Below, piece by piece: positions 49,099-61,620 of a stretch of 64,000 nt of DNA (position 1 is the stretch's first letter; the number at the start of each line of letters is the position of its first letter). The position numbers were made by a program, and so were the translations under genes. A model generated the notes under the pieces. It worked only from the letters and a program-made list of their open reading frames with translations, had not been told where the DNA came from and made no database searches. The stretch comes from Oryza sativa Japonica Group (taxonomy: Eukaryota; Streptophyta; Magnoliopsida; Poales; Poaceae). The stretch lies in NCBI RefSeq assembly GCF_034140825.1, contig NC_089039.1:24703001-24767000 (forward strand), written 5' to 3'.

Positions 49099-51188
49099 AT
49101 GCTGCAAGCATGCATATGCTCTATATAATCCTAGAGCAAGCTGACAATGCAACCACAGTACAGCAGTCATAGCCTCCGATTGATTGTGCGCATGTCGGTC
49201 GATCGGCTTCACGAACTGCGTCGCGACGATGACGACGACGACGACCCGGCCGATCTGCCAATCACATCATATCGGCGCGTGCTGCAGGCCAGGCTCCATC
49301 GATCACACGTACACTGCACCCCTCGCACGCACATACTGTACATCTCGCTGTTAGGTCGCGACGCCACTGTCGCCCGACGGCGACCGCACTGGCGACCGCG
49401 ATCGCTGGCGAGATCGGAATGTTCCCCCGTCCTGCCGGCTCGATCGATCGTCCCCTCCTCGTCGCCACCGTCGCCGTCGCACTTGACCGGCCGGCCGGCC
49501 GGCCAATCGTCGGAGCAACCACCACACACCCTGTACGTACGTGTCACCTTCCTCTTGTTGCCTATCGCCTAATCGACCAACTGTACTGCAAGTGTGCGTG
49601 TGTGTGTGTGTGCAGCATCATCGTTCGCCAGCTAGCTGGGTCACGCACTGTGTGTCACAAGCCACGAATTATGCCGGGTAGTGAGACTATGTGTCGACTA
49701 CTGCCAATCAGTAGGGATTGTCTGCAGTAGATGTCGCTGATATATGGGATCCCGGGTCCACGTGTCAGCCACTGCGCCACGGGAAATGCCAAGCAACACC
49801 GCAACTGTAGGAGTAGATGAAACACGGGTGCATGGGCCTGGGGGCTAGCTTGTCGTCTCGTCGCCGATCGATGCAAACGAGAGATGTGGCTTAATTCCTG
49901 GGCACTGCAGAGCGTGGCCGTTCTCCAGTCCCAGATATGATGATGATGAGGAAGGAGGAGGAGGAGGCCGGCGACAAACAGCCAGGGACAAGCTAAGGCA
50001 ATGGCACCAGCTGACACAGCCATCTCCCTACCATCCGTGCACCAGCTCTCACGGAATGGGGCTCCTGCCCTACATGTCCCCTTCGGTTCCTTCCTCCTGC
50101 ACGTGTGCATGCATGCACGCCAGCCACTTGGGCTCACTGTGCTGATCTTTTTCACATGAGATATATATCCTATTGATTAAGAAATTGAATAAAAAACTTT
50201 GTTTATACTCTTTTGGAGCCCATTAGTAACATTAAAGAATCGTATGTGTTTCAATCTGGATCACTATTCTCGTCACGTACATCATTCACACGTTGCAATC
50301 TGATTTGTCTAGGATCAGGTATATATATATCGATCCCAGCTCCCAGCTGTACTTGTGTGTGCTTGTGTGTTCAACTACCTTACCCAACCACCCAAGTTGT
50401 CACTTGCCTCTTGATGAAGATACTAATACTAGTATACTACTGAATATTAATCATTGGACTATTGTGTGCACGTAGAACAAGTGAGTGTGCATATACACTA
50501 TTCTTTTCATCTCGTATTATAGCAATCTATTACGAATCTGGATATGAACATATGCAGATTCATAATAATTTAAAATGTTTCTCGTTAAGTATTAGTTAAG
50601 TATTAGGGAGCGGAGAAAGTAGCCAGTATTCCACGTATTTGGATGGATAATTCATGGTTATGGACGGTCAAGATGTAGACACGTTGTGACATGGGGTGTG
50701 CCACCCTGCAGGTGGTGGTGTGGTCAACAGGCTGGTTGCCGTCGAGCTAGGCGCACGTACGATGGAACGACAAGCGAGCGTGAGACGCGCAGGGCACGTT
50801 GCTATCATGCCTCGCCTGCCCCATGCAGCGACCGGTCGTCCCGGGAGACGATTAAATTCGATCTATCGATCTCCCAACGCTCTGGGCCGGCTGCCGCCCA
50901 GCTCGCTGTGTGTGGCATGTAGTGGGTGGATGGATTTCTCCCACGTGTGGAAATTTAGGGTTCACGATTCCGATGCCGGATTGAAATCCACTCACGAGCG
51001 ATATCATCAGATTTCGGTGGAATACGTTAAGAAAACCGATAAAAACCAATAAAATCTGAATATTTTTTATTAAAATTTAAAATTCAGTGGTATATGGTGG
51101 CCACCACACGCATGCCAAGAGAATAGTAGATATGGAATAAGGGAGAAGCCACACTGGCTTAGGAGGAGGTAGCAACTAGCAAATACTA
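49099..51188. other. Long spacer, no supported gene
   Basis: 49140-49560 is locally GC-rich with gatcga-type repeats and gives frames on both strands without motifs. A TG dinucleotide run lies near 49595-49612. I see no splice-supported gene or small-RNA precursor that I could defend. Confidence 0.45.
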
Positions 51189-51446
51189 CTCTCTCTGAGT
51201 TGATAATAGTTGTCGTTTTGGACAATGATACGGTCTCTAAAAAACAACTTTGACCATTATTTTTTATTAATATGTATAAAAGTGTTAACAAATATATGAT
51301 CTTATTAAAGTACTTTTTAAGACTAATATATACATGTAGTCACTATATTTGAAAGACAAATATTTTTAAAATGATTCATAATCAAAGATTCTAAAGTTTG
51401 ACCTCACTTTTATTTAAAACGACAAGTATTATCAGCCCGGAGGGAG
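51189..51446. mobile_element. Stowaway-like MITE
   Basis: It starts CTCTCTCTGAGTTGATAATA and ends gtattatcagcccggagggag. Its right-hand TA is eroded. It shares the ttgtcgttttgga and aaaacgacaagtattatca tracts with 60570-60839. Confidence 0.82.
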
Positions 51447-51703
51447 TCCTAGCTAGTCCGCACGCATCGTGACAATGCACATATGAGTAACCAACCGCAC
51501 ATTGCTAGTACTATCCGAAGGCAAAATTGCCACAGAATATAAAATAAAAAGTCTGCTCTTTAATTTGTTGGTGGGCATCGTGAGAATGAGGCTTTACCCA
51601 ACAACACCTAAAAACAAAATAATTTGTTACATCACACCGCGAACATTAAAAATACAATATTCACTTGGTTGAGATGAGAGAGGAACCACATAAAGTATTT
51701 ATT

Positions 51704-52333
51704 TTACCCTTGTCTTAGACTTCCTTCCCAATTGGTTGTGCATGGTGACGGCGGAGCTGTCTTGGGCCTTCGTCTCATGACAGAGTGGCTCTTGCACGGT
51801 GATGGCGAAGTGATCTTCACGGTGTTTGTGGTAGCAGAACCACCCCCAAGCAGCGATGGTGTTAGCCCTGAGGACCAGGGGATTGGGCGATTGGCCTCAA
51901 CAATAGCGAACCGGCTTCGAGATAATGCCAACGAAGCGACTCCATCCGTGTGGTATAGCGTGCGTTGCTTGCCATGGCATACTTGGCACGAATGCACTAT
52001 TGAGCCCACTATCATCACTTGTTGCGTCGTTGTTGTCGTCGAAGCCGTATTTGGAGTCATGGGGATGAGGAGCTGCCCATTTGATTGGGTCAAAGATCGA
52101 ACCACTGGGCTAGGAAAAAAGTTTGGTCCTAGGGGCAAAGTATCCATTTCACAAAAAAATGTCTCTCGAAAACAACAAGAAATCATAAAAGATGTGTGCG
52201 TGTGATATTCACAAGTAAATAACCACGTCTTTACAGTGTTCATGGACAAAGCTACATTATCACATTGCCTCCAACAAAGATCATATTTTTTTTCCATGGC
52301 AAATTCTTTGAATGTTGGTGATTGATAGAACAA
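51704..52333 (-). other. Unassigned open frame (209 aa) overlapping a plus-strand frame
   Basis: The minus frame from 52333 includes FCEMDTLPLGPNFFPSPVVR and HSCQVCHGKQRTLYHTDGVA. A plus frame, 51732-52205 (157 residues), overlaps it. Neither shows a domain I know, and base composition is moderate rather than GC-rich as in genuine genes here. Phrases resemble hypothetical proteins annotated inside rice repeats. It is either a transposon-derived remnant or chance; no function assigned. Confidence 0.25.
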
Positions 52334-55300
52334 CTCTGAATAGTTCTAATAATGTTTATTTTTCTATATAAATTTTAAATCTAGAAGTGATTAATTATAT
52401 TTTGGAACGGATGGAGTAAGGAATAACAAAATGAATTATACGTTTGAAAACAAACGACCTGGGAAACAAAGCTGTAGTACTTTTCCAGAGGAGAAATCAA
52501 CAACAAAGATACGGTTGGCTAAAACGACAGCAAACGGAACAATCATGTCGAATCCGAGAAAAGGGGCGGCCCTTTCTTCCTCCTCCTACCCCTCTGCTGC
52601 TATAGCTGCTGCATCGATTTGCATATGAATGCATGCATTGATCGATCCTACAGACAGATCGATGCTTTCATTTCTCCTTTGGATTCAGGCATCGAGTATT
52701 TGGATAAGCTTCTCCTGCCTTTTTCTCTTGTCACAGTCACTGACATCGATCGAGCTAGCTCTAGCTATGCCAGGGTTAATCTGAGCCAAAAGAATCAACA
52801 CAACTACAGAAGCAGTGTTGAAAAAATGGGGCAGTGCCTTTTGTAGTTTTTCATCAGCTGCAATGGAGTGCAATACTGCACTGGACCAGGCAGGGTCATG
52901 GTCTTCTCTTGAACAAGGACTCATCAGATCATATCACCAGATGCAGTCAGCATCTGCTTCGAGCTGTTGCTGTTCCTGTCAGGAATCTGCTCCTTTTTTT
53001 CACTGCAGTGTACTACTAGCCATGCAAGAGCTAGGGGGACATGGAGTCATGGAGCTTTTGCATTCTGGCCGTTTGGTGCTTGTGCTTCATCACATTCACA
53101 TGCAGTTTCATGATCAAATAGCTCAGCTAGCTGCTGCTGATGCTGTCACCAGCCAATCTTCAGAGAAAGCTTGCACCAACCAAGCACGGACTTGCCGATC
53201 TTGGAGCTTTCCTTTGCAATAAGTTTCGATGAACTTTTTGCCGGTGTGACGTTTTTCCACAAAAGAGAGGACACGAAAAAACAGCGAGAAAGAAGATGAA
53301 AAGGTGACTTCAATTTTTTGTCTCTGTATTCTGTCATGCTTCATAGTTTATACACAAATGGGAGAGGCACGCAAGAACAGCAAGAAAGAATATGAAAAGT
53401 GTAACTTAAAAAAGAATGACAAAGAGACAGTCTATCAGGGAAAAAGGATGGATTAATTGGTGCAGAAACGTGAAACGAATAGATTGATCCGGTCAAAAAA
53501 AAGGCCTCCTTATTGTGTTGATTTTAGCCACATATATATGTTCATGATTCATCGTGACTCATGTGTACAATCCTATATGCTTAATGTATCACCATATTAA
53601 CAATGTAAAAATGGTTATAACGTGAAAAAAAAACTATTGAGAAAAATGGTTAGATGCGTGGTGAAGTAATTAAAAAGACAATTCTCAGCCAACACCATGG
53701 CAAGGAAACATTTTTCTTCAACTTATCAACTTATGGATAATGTGTACCAGTTCTCGAACTAAAATTTCTAACAGAAAAAAAAAATTCTATGGACGTTAGT
53801 GTTGCTTTGATACATTAAACTAAGCTATTTGTTAGATTAATATATAGTAAAATAATATTTAGTTCATCCCAATATAAGCAATTGTTCATGATATGCCCGA
53901 CCATCCATAAAACAAAATACCCCCTAACATTATTGCTTAATCCATCTGAATCAAGTTCTTTTATAGTATCCCGCATTTCTATTTCTACAATTATACACGT
54001 GTTCTATACTGGAATTATAGATATAGCTGGTTGATGAAGTTTCTGGAGGGTGCTCATCAGTCATCATGCCGCTGGCATGGGATCTTTTGCATTTCCAAGC
54101 TTGACAAAGTTATTCCGTTCCTGCTTGCTATGGGGGCTACCAAACCATAATGAACTTGCAAGCAAATCCAACGTACCCAACTGATCAACCAGTACAGCAA
54201 GTTTATCACAACAAACCATTTCAGTCTAGACACATGGGAGCCACTACTAAAGGCCAATTGTCTTTTCAGGGAGAGAGAAGGATAAAGGGGAGACTAGAGA
54301 TTTTTTTATGTGTATTTGAATAATATGAATATAAATTGGAAGGAAAATAAATTATCAAGCTTAAAGCTAGCTAGGCTATAGAGTTGATATCTGCTCTAAG
54401 TATACACTCCATTCGTTTTAAAATATATGACACTGTTACTTTTTAGACATAGCATTTGATCATTTATCTTATTAAACAATCAGTGTAAATATGTAAAAGA
54501 ATTATAATCTATGCTTTAAGTACCATTAATGATAAAATTGATTCGTAACAAAACAAACGGAATTTACATAATTATTATTTTTAATCAGATGAAAAATTAA
54601 CATCATTACAAAGTGAGCACAACTTAACTGGTTAGATTCCTTATGGTGAAACATATATATCCGGATTTAAGTACTATACTTAACACTGGGCACTTATATT
54701 TACGATTAATTAATTATTTTTATTGGTATTGCGACATACCCGTCTACAGTCTTGGAGGTGTTTATAGCAGCATGGTGAGCGTGTGCGCGTTTATATGGGT
54801 TACATGTGTAAACTTATACGTTTATATTGTGTTTCTAGAAAAATGGTTGACATCTTCATATATTTAGAAATTGGGTATTAATCATATTGAGGTTCTTCCT
54901 TAGTAGAAATTGCAGGATATGGTTCTAATTGTGGTACCTCTCACGGGTAGTTCCAACCCTCCACATCAACAAGTTTTTATAGCATTGAATATATTGTCAT
55001 ATAAGAAAAAGATGATGCATCAAGAGAGTTACTAGGAGAGAGAGAGAATGAAGATACAATTTCTCATGTAAGAAATTAATTCTACACAGAAACCAAAAAT
55101 GAAAACAATGAACGTGGATGAAGGAAGAGAGACAAAAGGTGATGGGATGATAATTTATTTCGAACAAACCATCTATTGGGTATATATCCAGTTTTTACGG
55201 ATAGTGTCTACTCCTATATGATACGTCAACTATAAAAGCTACTGGCTGGTTTATAGGTTGGTTTATAGTATTATAGTATGATCAGGTTCATACCAGAGCT

Positions 55301-55483
55301 GATCGTTAATTCATAGCAGCTTTTATGTCCTGCCATTTGCTTAGTTTTCTTTAATGAAGACAAGTGATCGTACCAACTCCAGCCACCTTCCGTTTTTGGT
55401 CATGTTCGCCATAGCATTAAAAGCTGGGTAAGAAGCACATCCAAATTGACTTTGGGAACACTTCCGGTACATTCAAATTAATA
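52334..55483. other. Long AT-rich spacer, no supported gene
   Basis: 52540-53230 is somewhat richer in GC with gctagct/gatcgat motifs and short frames without domains. 54405-54560 begins like a Stowaway (cactccattcgttttaaaa) but I could not find a matching right end. Nothing else is supported. Confidence 0.45.
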
Positions 55484-55534
55484 CTCCCTCTGTTTATCTC
55501 TAGAATTAGATTTATTTTTCTTTAACAGAGGGAG
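55484..55534. mobile_element. 51 bp Stowaway remnant
   Basis: CTCCCTCTGTTTATCTCTAG and ctttaacagagggag form both ends of a 51 bp palindrome flanked by TA. This is a deletion derivative that kept only the tips. Confidence 0.75.
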
Positions 55535-55895
55535 TACAGTACTAGTTATACTTTCAGCTTAACGGTTGTAAATTTGGGTTTGGAACAACAAAAGCGAGTT
55601 CATAATTCTCCTCACCATGGCCATAATGAGATCATGATGTGCATTAGCAAATCAAAGGTCGTCTAATATAATGTACATACATTCCCAAAGATAAAAAAAA
55701 CAAAAAGGAAAATTTTAGTACTTTATTACAAAAGTGAGAGAGGAGAAAAGAAAAGAAAACAAAAGCCCAATAGCTAGATGATCATACGTACGTACTACTA
55801 CCCTGAACTAACACTCGTTGATTAGCTAACCGATTAATCAACCATCCATGCTTAATTAGCTCCTTAATTAATCACCATAGCTAGCAAATTCTCTC

Positions 55896-57875
55896 TCACA
55901 CAGCCAAGCTATCACAGGTCGTCGTCGTCTTCTTCGCGGCGGCGCCGCTGCTGATCCACTGCTTGTTGCCGCCGGCGCACCATTTGGGGCACTTGGGGCT
56001 GAAGTAGGTGGCCTGCACCCTGCCGTCGAGCAGCTCGACGACGGGGCCCGGGCGCACGCAGCGCGGCGCCTTGTACTGGTTGATGGACGCGCCGCGGCTG
56101 AGCGCGTAGTCCATGAGCTTGTCGAACGTGCCGTCCGCCACGACGCGGATCTCCAGCGGCCCGATCGACCGGTCGGCGGCGCGGCACTGGCGGTACACGC
56201 TGTTGAGCCCTTCCTCGACGGCGAGGCAGCAGTCCTCGAACACCGACGCCGGCACCGGCGTCCCGCCCGCCGGCGACCTGAGCTCCCAGAACAGCACGTA
56301 GTGGCCCGGGATGGTGGTCGCCGTGTCGGCGTAGCTCGTGTACTCCACCAGCGACGCCCCGAACGGCGCCAGGTGCTGCACCGCCTCGGTCACCGCCGCG
56401 TGCAGCTCCGCCTCGTCCGTCTTGTCGGAGTCGATGCTGAGGGCCACGTTCTTCCGCCGCACGAAGGCGAACATGGGCGCCGCGTTCTTGAACCCGGCCA
56501 CGCGCAGCACGTCGCCCACGCGGTAGCGGTACAGGCCGGAGTAGGTGGTGACGACGAGCTCGTACTCGTGTCCGAGCTTGACGTCGACGAGGTCGACGAG
56601 GCCGCGGTGGTCGGGCTCCGGGGCGGCGACGTCGTTGGCGCCGGAGTTGACGGGGAGGAACTCGAAGTAGCACATTGTTGGGATGAGGGTGTAGGCGACC
56701 TCGCTGGGCTTGCACATGGGGTTGAGGTTGAGGCCGAAGTAGCACTCGGAGGAGGCGTACATGGTGCAGGCGAGCGGCAGCCCGCCGCCGTAGAACTCCA
56801 GTGTCGGGATGTACTGCGCCATGGCGCCGGTGACGATGACGTCGATGTACTTGGTGCTGGGCCACACCCTCCGGATGATGCCCTGCCACGACGGCCTCGC
56901 GCACTCCGCCTCGATCGCGTCGGCGAGCGCCGGGTCGGCGCCGCGGAGCACCCTCCCGACGGCGCCGCGCACGGCGGGGTCGGTGACCCCGCCGTCGAGC
57001 TCCCCCGCGCGGATGTCGCGGCACAGGCTCGGCCAGTGCTTCTCCAGGAAGCGGATCGCGCGGAGGAAGCCCGACGCGAACACCGCGCCGACGCGGAGCA
57101 CGTCGGCGCGGTGGACGAGGCCGCAGATGAGCTGCGCGTACATGCTCTGGTACGCGTCCTCGCACAGCACCGCCTCGTCGGGGCTCGTGTACACCGTGTA
57201 CGGGTCGTGAGGCCGCTCGAGGAAGTAGCGGCTCCGGTAGAAGCTCGTCAGCACGGGCCTCGCCGGCAGCCCGCCCGGCGTGCGCCACTCCGACTTGACG
57301 AAGTAGAGGTACATGGCCTTGCCCTTGTCCAGCCCGGGCACCTGCCGGCTCATCACCGGCATCAGCAAGCTGTACAGCCCCGACCGCCGCTCCATCTCCT
57401 CCTCTATCGTCGGCATCAGCTTCCTCTCCCCACCCGACGTGCCGGAGCTGCACGCATTATACATCACCACACCATTAGTTCACGCCGGCGAAGTGCTCGA
57501 CCATGTGTACACGCATGCAGGAGTAGAGCACACCTACCTGGTGAGGAACTCGCTGACGGGCTTGCCGGAGAGGATGGGCGAGGTGTCGCCGTTGGCGATG
57601 CGGAGGACGTCGGGGAGGATGTCCTCGTACGTGACGAGCGGCGCCAGACGGCGGAACGCCTCGTCGGCGCCCGGCGCGTCGCCCGGCACGCCGAGGCGGC
57701 GCAGGTACTCGGCCTGCGCGTTCTGCGCCAGGATCTCCTCCAGCACGCGGCGCTGCTCCTGCCCCGCGTTCCTCGTCACGCGCTCGATGTGCTCGAGCTT
57801 CTCCCGGTGCTCCGCGCACATCGCCGTCGCCGCCGCCGCCGCCGGCGACACCGCGGCCGCTACCGCCTCCGGCAT
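55896..57875 (-). CDS. GH3.4: Indole-3-acetic acid-amido synthetase, GH3 family (rice GH3.4)
   Basis: Two exons, 57875-57538 and 57447-55896, are separated by a 90 bp intron that splits a Ser codon; the product is 629 residues. GH3 enzymes adenylate auxin (or other acyl acids) with ATP and conjugate it to amino acids in the cytosol, lowering free IAA. Three nucleotide-binding motifs are visible: [10 protein letters not shown] at the exon join (about residue 113), [11 protein letters not shown], and YRYRVGDVL. The N-terminus [20 protein letters not shown] and [10 protein letters not shown], and the C-terminal [20 protein letters not shown], are typical of group II GH3s that act on IAA. Length and sequence match, from memory, rice GH3.4 (Os05g0500900). 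A TGTCTC auxin element and a TATA box lie just upstream. Frame and motifs are intact. Confidence 0.96.
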
Positions 57876-57954
57876 GGCACGCGTGTCGTGTAGTAGTAGC
57901 TAGGGAGTGCTTGGCTTAGCTGAGCTTGTGATCAGTGAAGTGAACTAGGCTTGC

Positions 57955-58002
57955 TGTCTCGAGTGATAAGTGACAGCGAGCGAGGTGAAGGCGGTATTTA
58001 TA
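57955..58002 (-). promoter_or_regulatory. GH3.4 core promoter: TATA box and TGTCTC element
   Basis: On the minus strand TATAAATA lies at 58002-57995, 120 bp before the ATG, placing the start site near 57965. TGTCTC, the classical auxin-response element bound by ARFs, lies on the plus strand at 57955-57960, close to the predicted start site. TGTCC-type half-sites occur again at 58040-58065. Auxin induction is the rule for GH3 genes; the role of these copies is inferred. Confidence 0.6.
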
Positions 58003-58609
58003 GGGGAGTTTCCAGGGGCAAAACCGTCTTTGCACACTGCCACTTTGTCCTCACTGTTTTGTCCCGTACGTACGAACGGGAATATCACTTTAGTAGAAAA
58101 GTAGGAGTATATAAATAGCAGGCAGCAGCTAAGATAATGGATGATCTATTCATCGTGTTTATAACTACTAGTTTTATTTTTTTTGAAAAGATTTTAATTT
58201 GTTCGTGGTTTGGTATAGCAACAAGGCGTGGTTCATATGATGAGTCACATAAATGACGTGCAGGCCTGCAAGTGGCAACAGTTTGTTCCAGATTGCCGAG
58301 TCCCTATCGGCCATACGATTTGCGTGATCCCCTCCAATTTGGTTGTGTGTGTGTGTTATTCGTAGCCAAATTTAAATCAAGAAGTAACAAAAATGTCAGT
58401 AATAAAACGTTAATGGAGCAGTGCCAATTATTGCTGCCGCCACATGCTGCGCGCCTAGAGTGCTGGAGATGATCATCACGAACCAAATGTAGAAGTAGAA
58501 CCTTTGCTTCCCCTCGGCTTAAGCCGCGGAGCAATTAATTTTATAATCGCTCGTTCAACGCCACTTCGCCAAACTTTGTGGCCTCATCAAGAGTCATCAT
58601 CCTTATATA

Positions 58610-58811
58610 CTCCCTCTGTTTGTTAATAGATGACACCGTTAATTTTTAAACACATGTTTGATCATTCATGTAATTCAAAAATTTTATGAAAATATATAAG
58701 ATATAAATTATGATTAGGTACTTTTTGATAAGACGTAATTTTTTTAATAAAACGAATGGTCAAACGTGTGATAAAAAGTTAACAACGTCATCTATTAAAA
58801 AACGGATATAG
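58610..58811. mobile_element. Stowaway MITE upstream of GH3.4
   Basis: It starts CTCCCTCTGTTTGTTAATAG and ends ctattaaaaaacggatatag, flanked by TA. 202 bp, same family as 26526-26760. Confidence 0.85.
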
Positions 58812-58869
58812 TATATAAAAAGATAATCCCCAGGTTTATAGCCGAGAGTTGTCGGTTGATTAACACTAA

Positions 58870-60175
58870 GGCCAGTCTCAATGGGAAGTTTCACGGCACG
58901 GTTTCACATACGCCACACCATGTATAGTTAGATGAAACTATGAATCAAACGTTCACAATGGAGCATTTCATTTACACGGTTTCCAAAACAAAATAAAGCA
59001 ATTAAGGCCTTTCGGTTGCTTGATAGCAGCCTGATCATATGCACCAGGTGATTTTGTAGCCATGCATATACAAATATATTTCTGGAACAAGCATACAAGT
59101 TCAGATAAAATGGATAACTGCATACGGCAAGCAAACTGCTCATGGAATAGCAAAGTTCATCCATATATAAGGTAGTTAAGATAACTTGGATAAGTTCAAC
59201 CATACGATAAACTGGATAAACTAAAGTGACTGAAATCTGGTATACTGGACCAGATTGACAAAGATAGATAAGGTAGATAAAAATAATTCAAATAGACTTC
59301 AGCCTTCAATACTGCAGGATGATATTGACTTCAGCCTTCAATACTGCAGCAAACAAAAGCACATATCTATAGCAATCAACAGCATCGACATATAGGATTA
59401 AATTAATAGATAGCATCGGGGCAGCAGGGGAGGAAGAACAGAGATGGTACCATGAGTTTGGGCCTTGCTGCTCTCCATGACCGAATGGAAAATTGGGGGG
59501 AATGCCGCCCCATCCTCCTCCTTGAGCAGGCCATGGGGGCATGTTGCTCATCGGGGCAGCAGGGGACGAAGACGCAGCAGCAGGGGTCGGAGTCGGTGCA
59601 GCAGCCGAAATCGACGCAGCGGAGGTGGAAATCGGAGGCAGCGGGGTTCGATGCGGTGGTGATGGGGAACCTGGACGCGATGATGGAGCAGGCGCCGCCG
59701 GTCTCTTCAGTCCAAGCTGCTTCCCCGCGCGATTCTTGCCTCCTCTGCCACCTCCGCGCCGCCGTGAATCGGACGCCGGCGGCGGATCCATGCCTGCTCG
59801 ATCTGGTGCCGTAACCCTAGCCACGACGCTCAAGAATGGACAGATGATGGGCGGGCGGGAGGAGGAGGATTGGGGAGAAGGAGGCGGGAGGAAGGGGCGG
59901 GAAGAAGGACCTGGGGGGCGGGAGAAGCGCGCGCGCGCGGGAATGGCGAGCTCGCCGTTGCCTCTGCGCACGGGATCGAGGATGAAACAAAAATCGCCCT
60001 CAATGGCCGTTTCACAGAGTTACCGAGGCCTAGGAAACGACGCAGAGTCGTTTCACCATGGTGAAACGATTCTCCCCTCTTTTCTCCCTATTTCATGCAA
60101 AAATGCCTTCTATGCTGATGTGTCAATGCATTAAATGTGCATGAAACTCTCCTGAAATGCCCATTGAGACTGGCC
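58870..60175 (-). mobile_element. PIF/Harbinger-type element, 1.3 kb, with ORF1 relic
   Basis: TAA flanks both ends (58867-58869 and 60176-60178). The termini GGCCAGTCTCAATGGGAAG and the complement of GGCCAGTCTCAATGGGCAT are inverted repeats. TAA duplications define PIF/Harbinger. Inside, a minus-strand exon resembles the Pro/Ser-rich N-terminus of the Myb-like ORF1 of Pong/PIF elements. No DDE transposase is present, so the element is non-autonomous. It lies about 1 kb upstream of GH3.4. Confidence 0.85.
59450..59791 (-). pseudogene. Harbinger ORF1-like first exon
   Basis: The frame begins MDPPPASDSRRRGGGRGGKN and runs through Pro/Ser/Ala-rich sequence to PPNFPFGHGEQQGPNSW, followed by a GT donor (gtaccat). 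Pong/PIF ORF1 proteins start with a similar low-complexity region before a Myb-like domain. No Myb-like exon follows within the element, so this is an isolated, truncated remnant. Confidence 0.6.
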
Positions 60176-60178
60176 TAA

Positions 60179-60569
60179 CGAGAGGATAATCTAATCTGAA
60201 GTGCACGTGATCATCAAATCGTGTTGACGCCATCGCGCCATTCATGGTCTCTCGCAGGTAGTAGTAGCTAAGACGCGGCAGACACGGCGGGCGGGATGGC
60301 GCGCGCGTGCCGGGCGTCGGGCCGGCACGGCAGCAGCGGCGTGTGTGCCAATTCCCGGTGGAGATGCAGCCGCTCACGCCGGCCGCCTCAGCCGCGCGCA
60401 CGTCGTCCTTGCCCGTACCCACCCGCCGGTAGGGATTCTAAACTCTCTTGGAATATCCACTGTTATTTGTATGTTATATTCGAATTATTATAATTCTTTT
60501 CAAAAAAAAAGATAGGTTAATATGTGATAGACATCACTCCGCAAACATACAAATTAAAATTATCTTTTA
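60179..60569. other. Spacer, no supported gene
   Basis: A GC-rich patch at 60230-60440 gives short frames on both strands without motifs; otherwise AT-rich. Confidence 0.4.
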
Positions 60570-60839
60570 CTCCCTCTGGGCTGATAATACTTGTCGTTTT
60601 GGATAAGGGTGAGGTCAAACTTTAGAATATTTGATTATGAATCATTTTCAAAATATTTATCTTTCAAATATGGTGACCACATGTATAGATTAGTATAGAT
60701 TAGTCTTAAAAAGTACTTTAATAAGATCATATATTTGTTAATAATTTTTTACATATTATGATAGAAAATAATGGTCAAAGTTATTTTTTGAAGACCATAC
60801 CCTTGTTCAAAACGACAAGTATTATCAACCCGGAGAGAG
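60570..60839. mobile_element. Stowaway-like MITE
   Basis: It starts CTCCCTCTGGGCTGATAATA and ends gtattatcaacccggagagag, flanked by TA. 270 bp; best relative in the window is 51189-51446. Confidence 0.88.
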
Positions 60840-61345
60840 TACTGTTTTCAAAAAAACAGATTAAGCTATGATTAGTTAACATATAATCACAATCAAATTG
60901 ATTCTTTAGTTCCAATGTGTAAAAGTTACATTTATCGTTGCATGTTTATGGAGTTATTTATCACATATTAATATATCCTGTTAATTTTTTTTATAACTGT
61001 TTACATGACATGCAAATAACGAGATGATGTTTTCTCGAGAGTTTTGAATAGTTTCCCTACAATTCACAGCTTGCTAGTACTACCCAGTACCCACGTCACA
61101 AACGTTTCGTCTTCGGCTGATTATAAGCCATACGATTATAAGACATACTAATTTGCGAGTAAATTATATTTATAGCTAGACCTTTAAAAAATAAACTAGT
61201 ATAATAAAATGGCATTACATCGACTCCAAAATTTTAATTTTGGCATGCAACCATAGGATAGCTTGGCTAGATTGTCGTTATGTGGATCGAGCCGTGAAGG
61301 GATTAATTAAAGCAACTGCAGGTAGAATGAATCCGAAGACAATTA

Positions 61346-61617
61346 GGGCAAGTGCTATAATGCTCCATATGCTGCTCTTAAAAGTGTCACATTAGATTGA
61401 ATGATGAGGTGGAGGAGAGAAGTGAGGAGAGAGATGATGAGTCACCCCTAAATTAAGAGGCAAACTCCACACAAATTTCAATAAGGGTGTGAGAGTATTA
61501 GAGACATTGGTATTTGTGTACTAGAGGTGACATATTGTATGAGTTGTCTCTTAGTTCATAAATAAATGATATGAATAAATTTGGAGGTGGTAGTTCCATC
61601 TATCATAGCACTTGCCC
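61346..61617. mobile_element. Tourist-like MITE
   Basis: TTA flanks both ends (61343-61345, 61618-61620). The ends GGGCAAGTGCTATAATG and the complement of GGGCAAGTGCTATGATAG are inverted repeats. 272 bp. Confidence 0.88.
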
Positions 61618-61620
61618 TTA

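Noticed and set aside
49147-49572. Plus frame with an Asp7 run
   Set aside because: Low complexity, gatcga-repeat DNA and a competing minus frame; no domain or splice support.
54057-54257. Minus frame that looked like a retroelement fragment
   Set aside because: The similarity was only impressionistic (hydrophobic, Trp-rich); no motif could be named.
56301-57893. 530-codon plus-strand open frame across the GH3 gene
   Set aside because: It is the antisense of the GH3 coding region, has Arg/Val/Glu/His-rich composition forced by GC-rich codons, and shows no domain.
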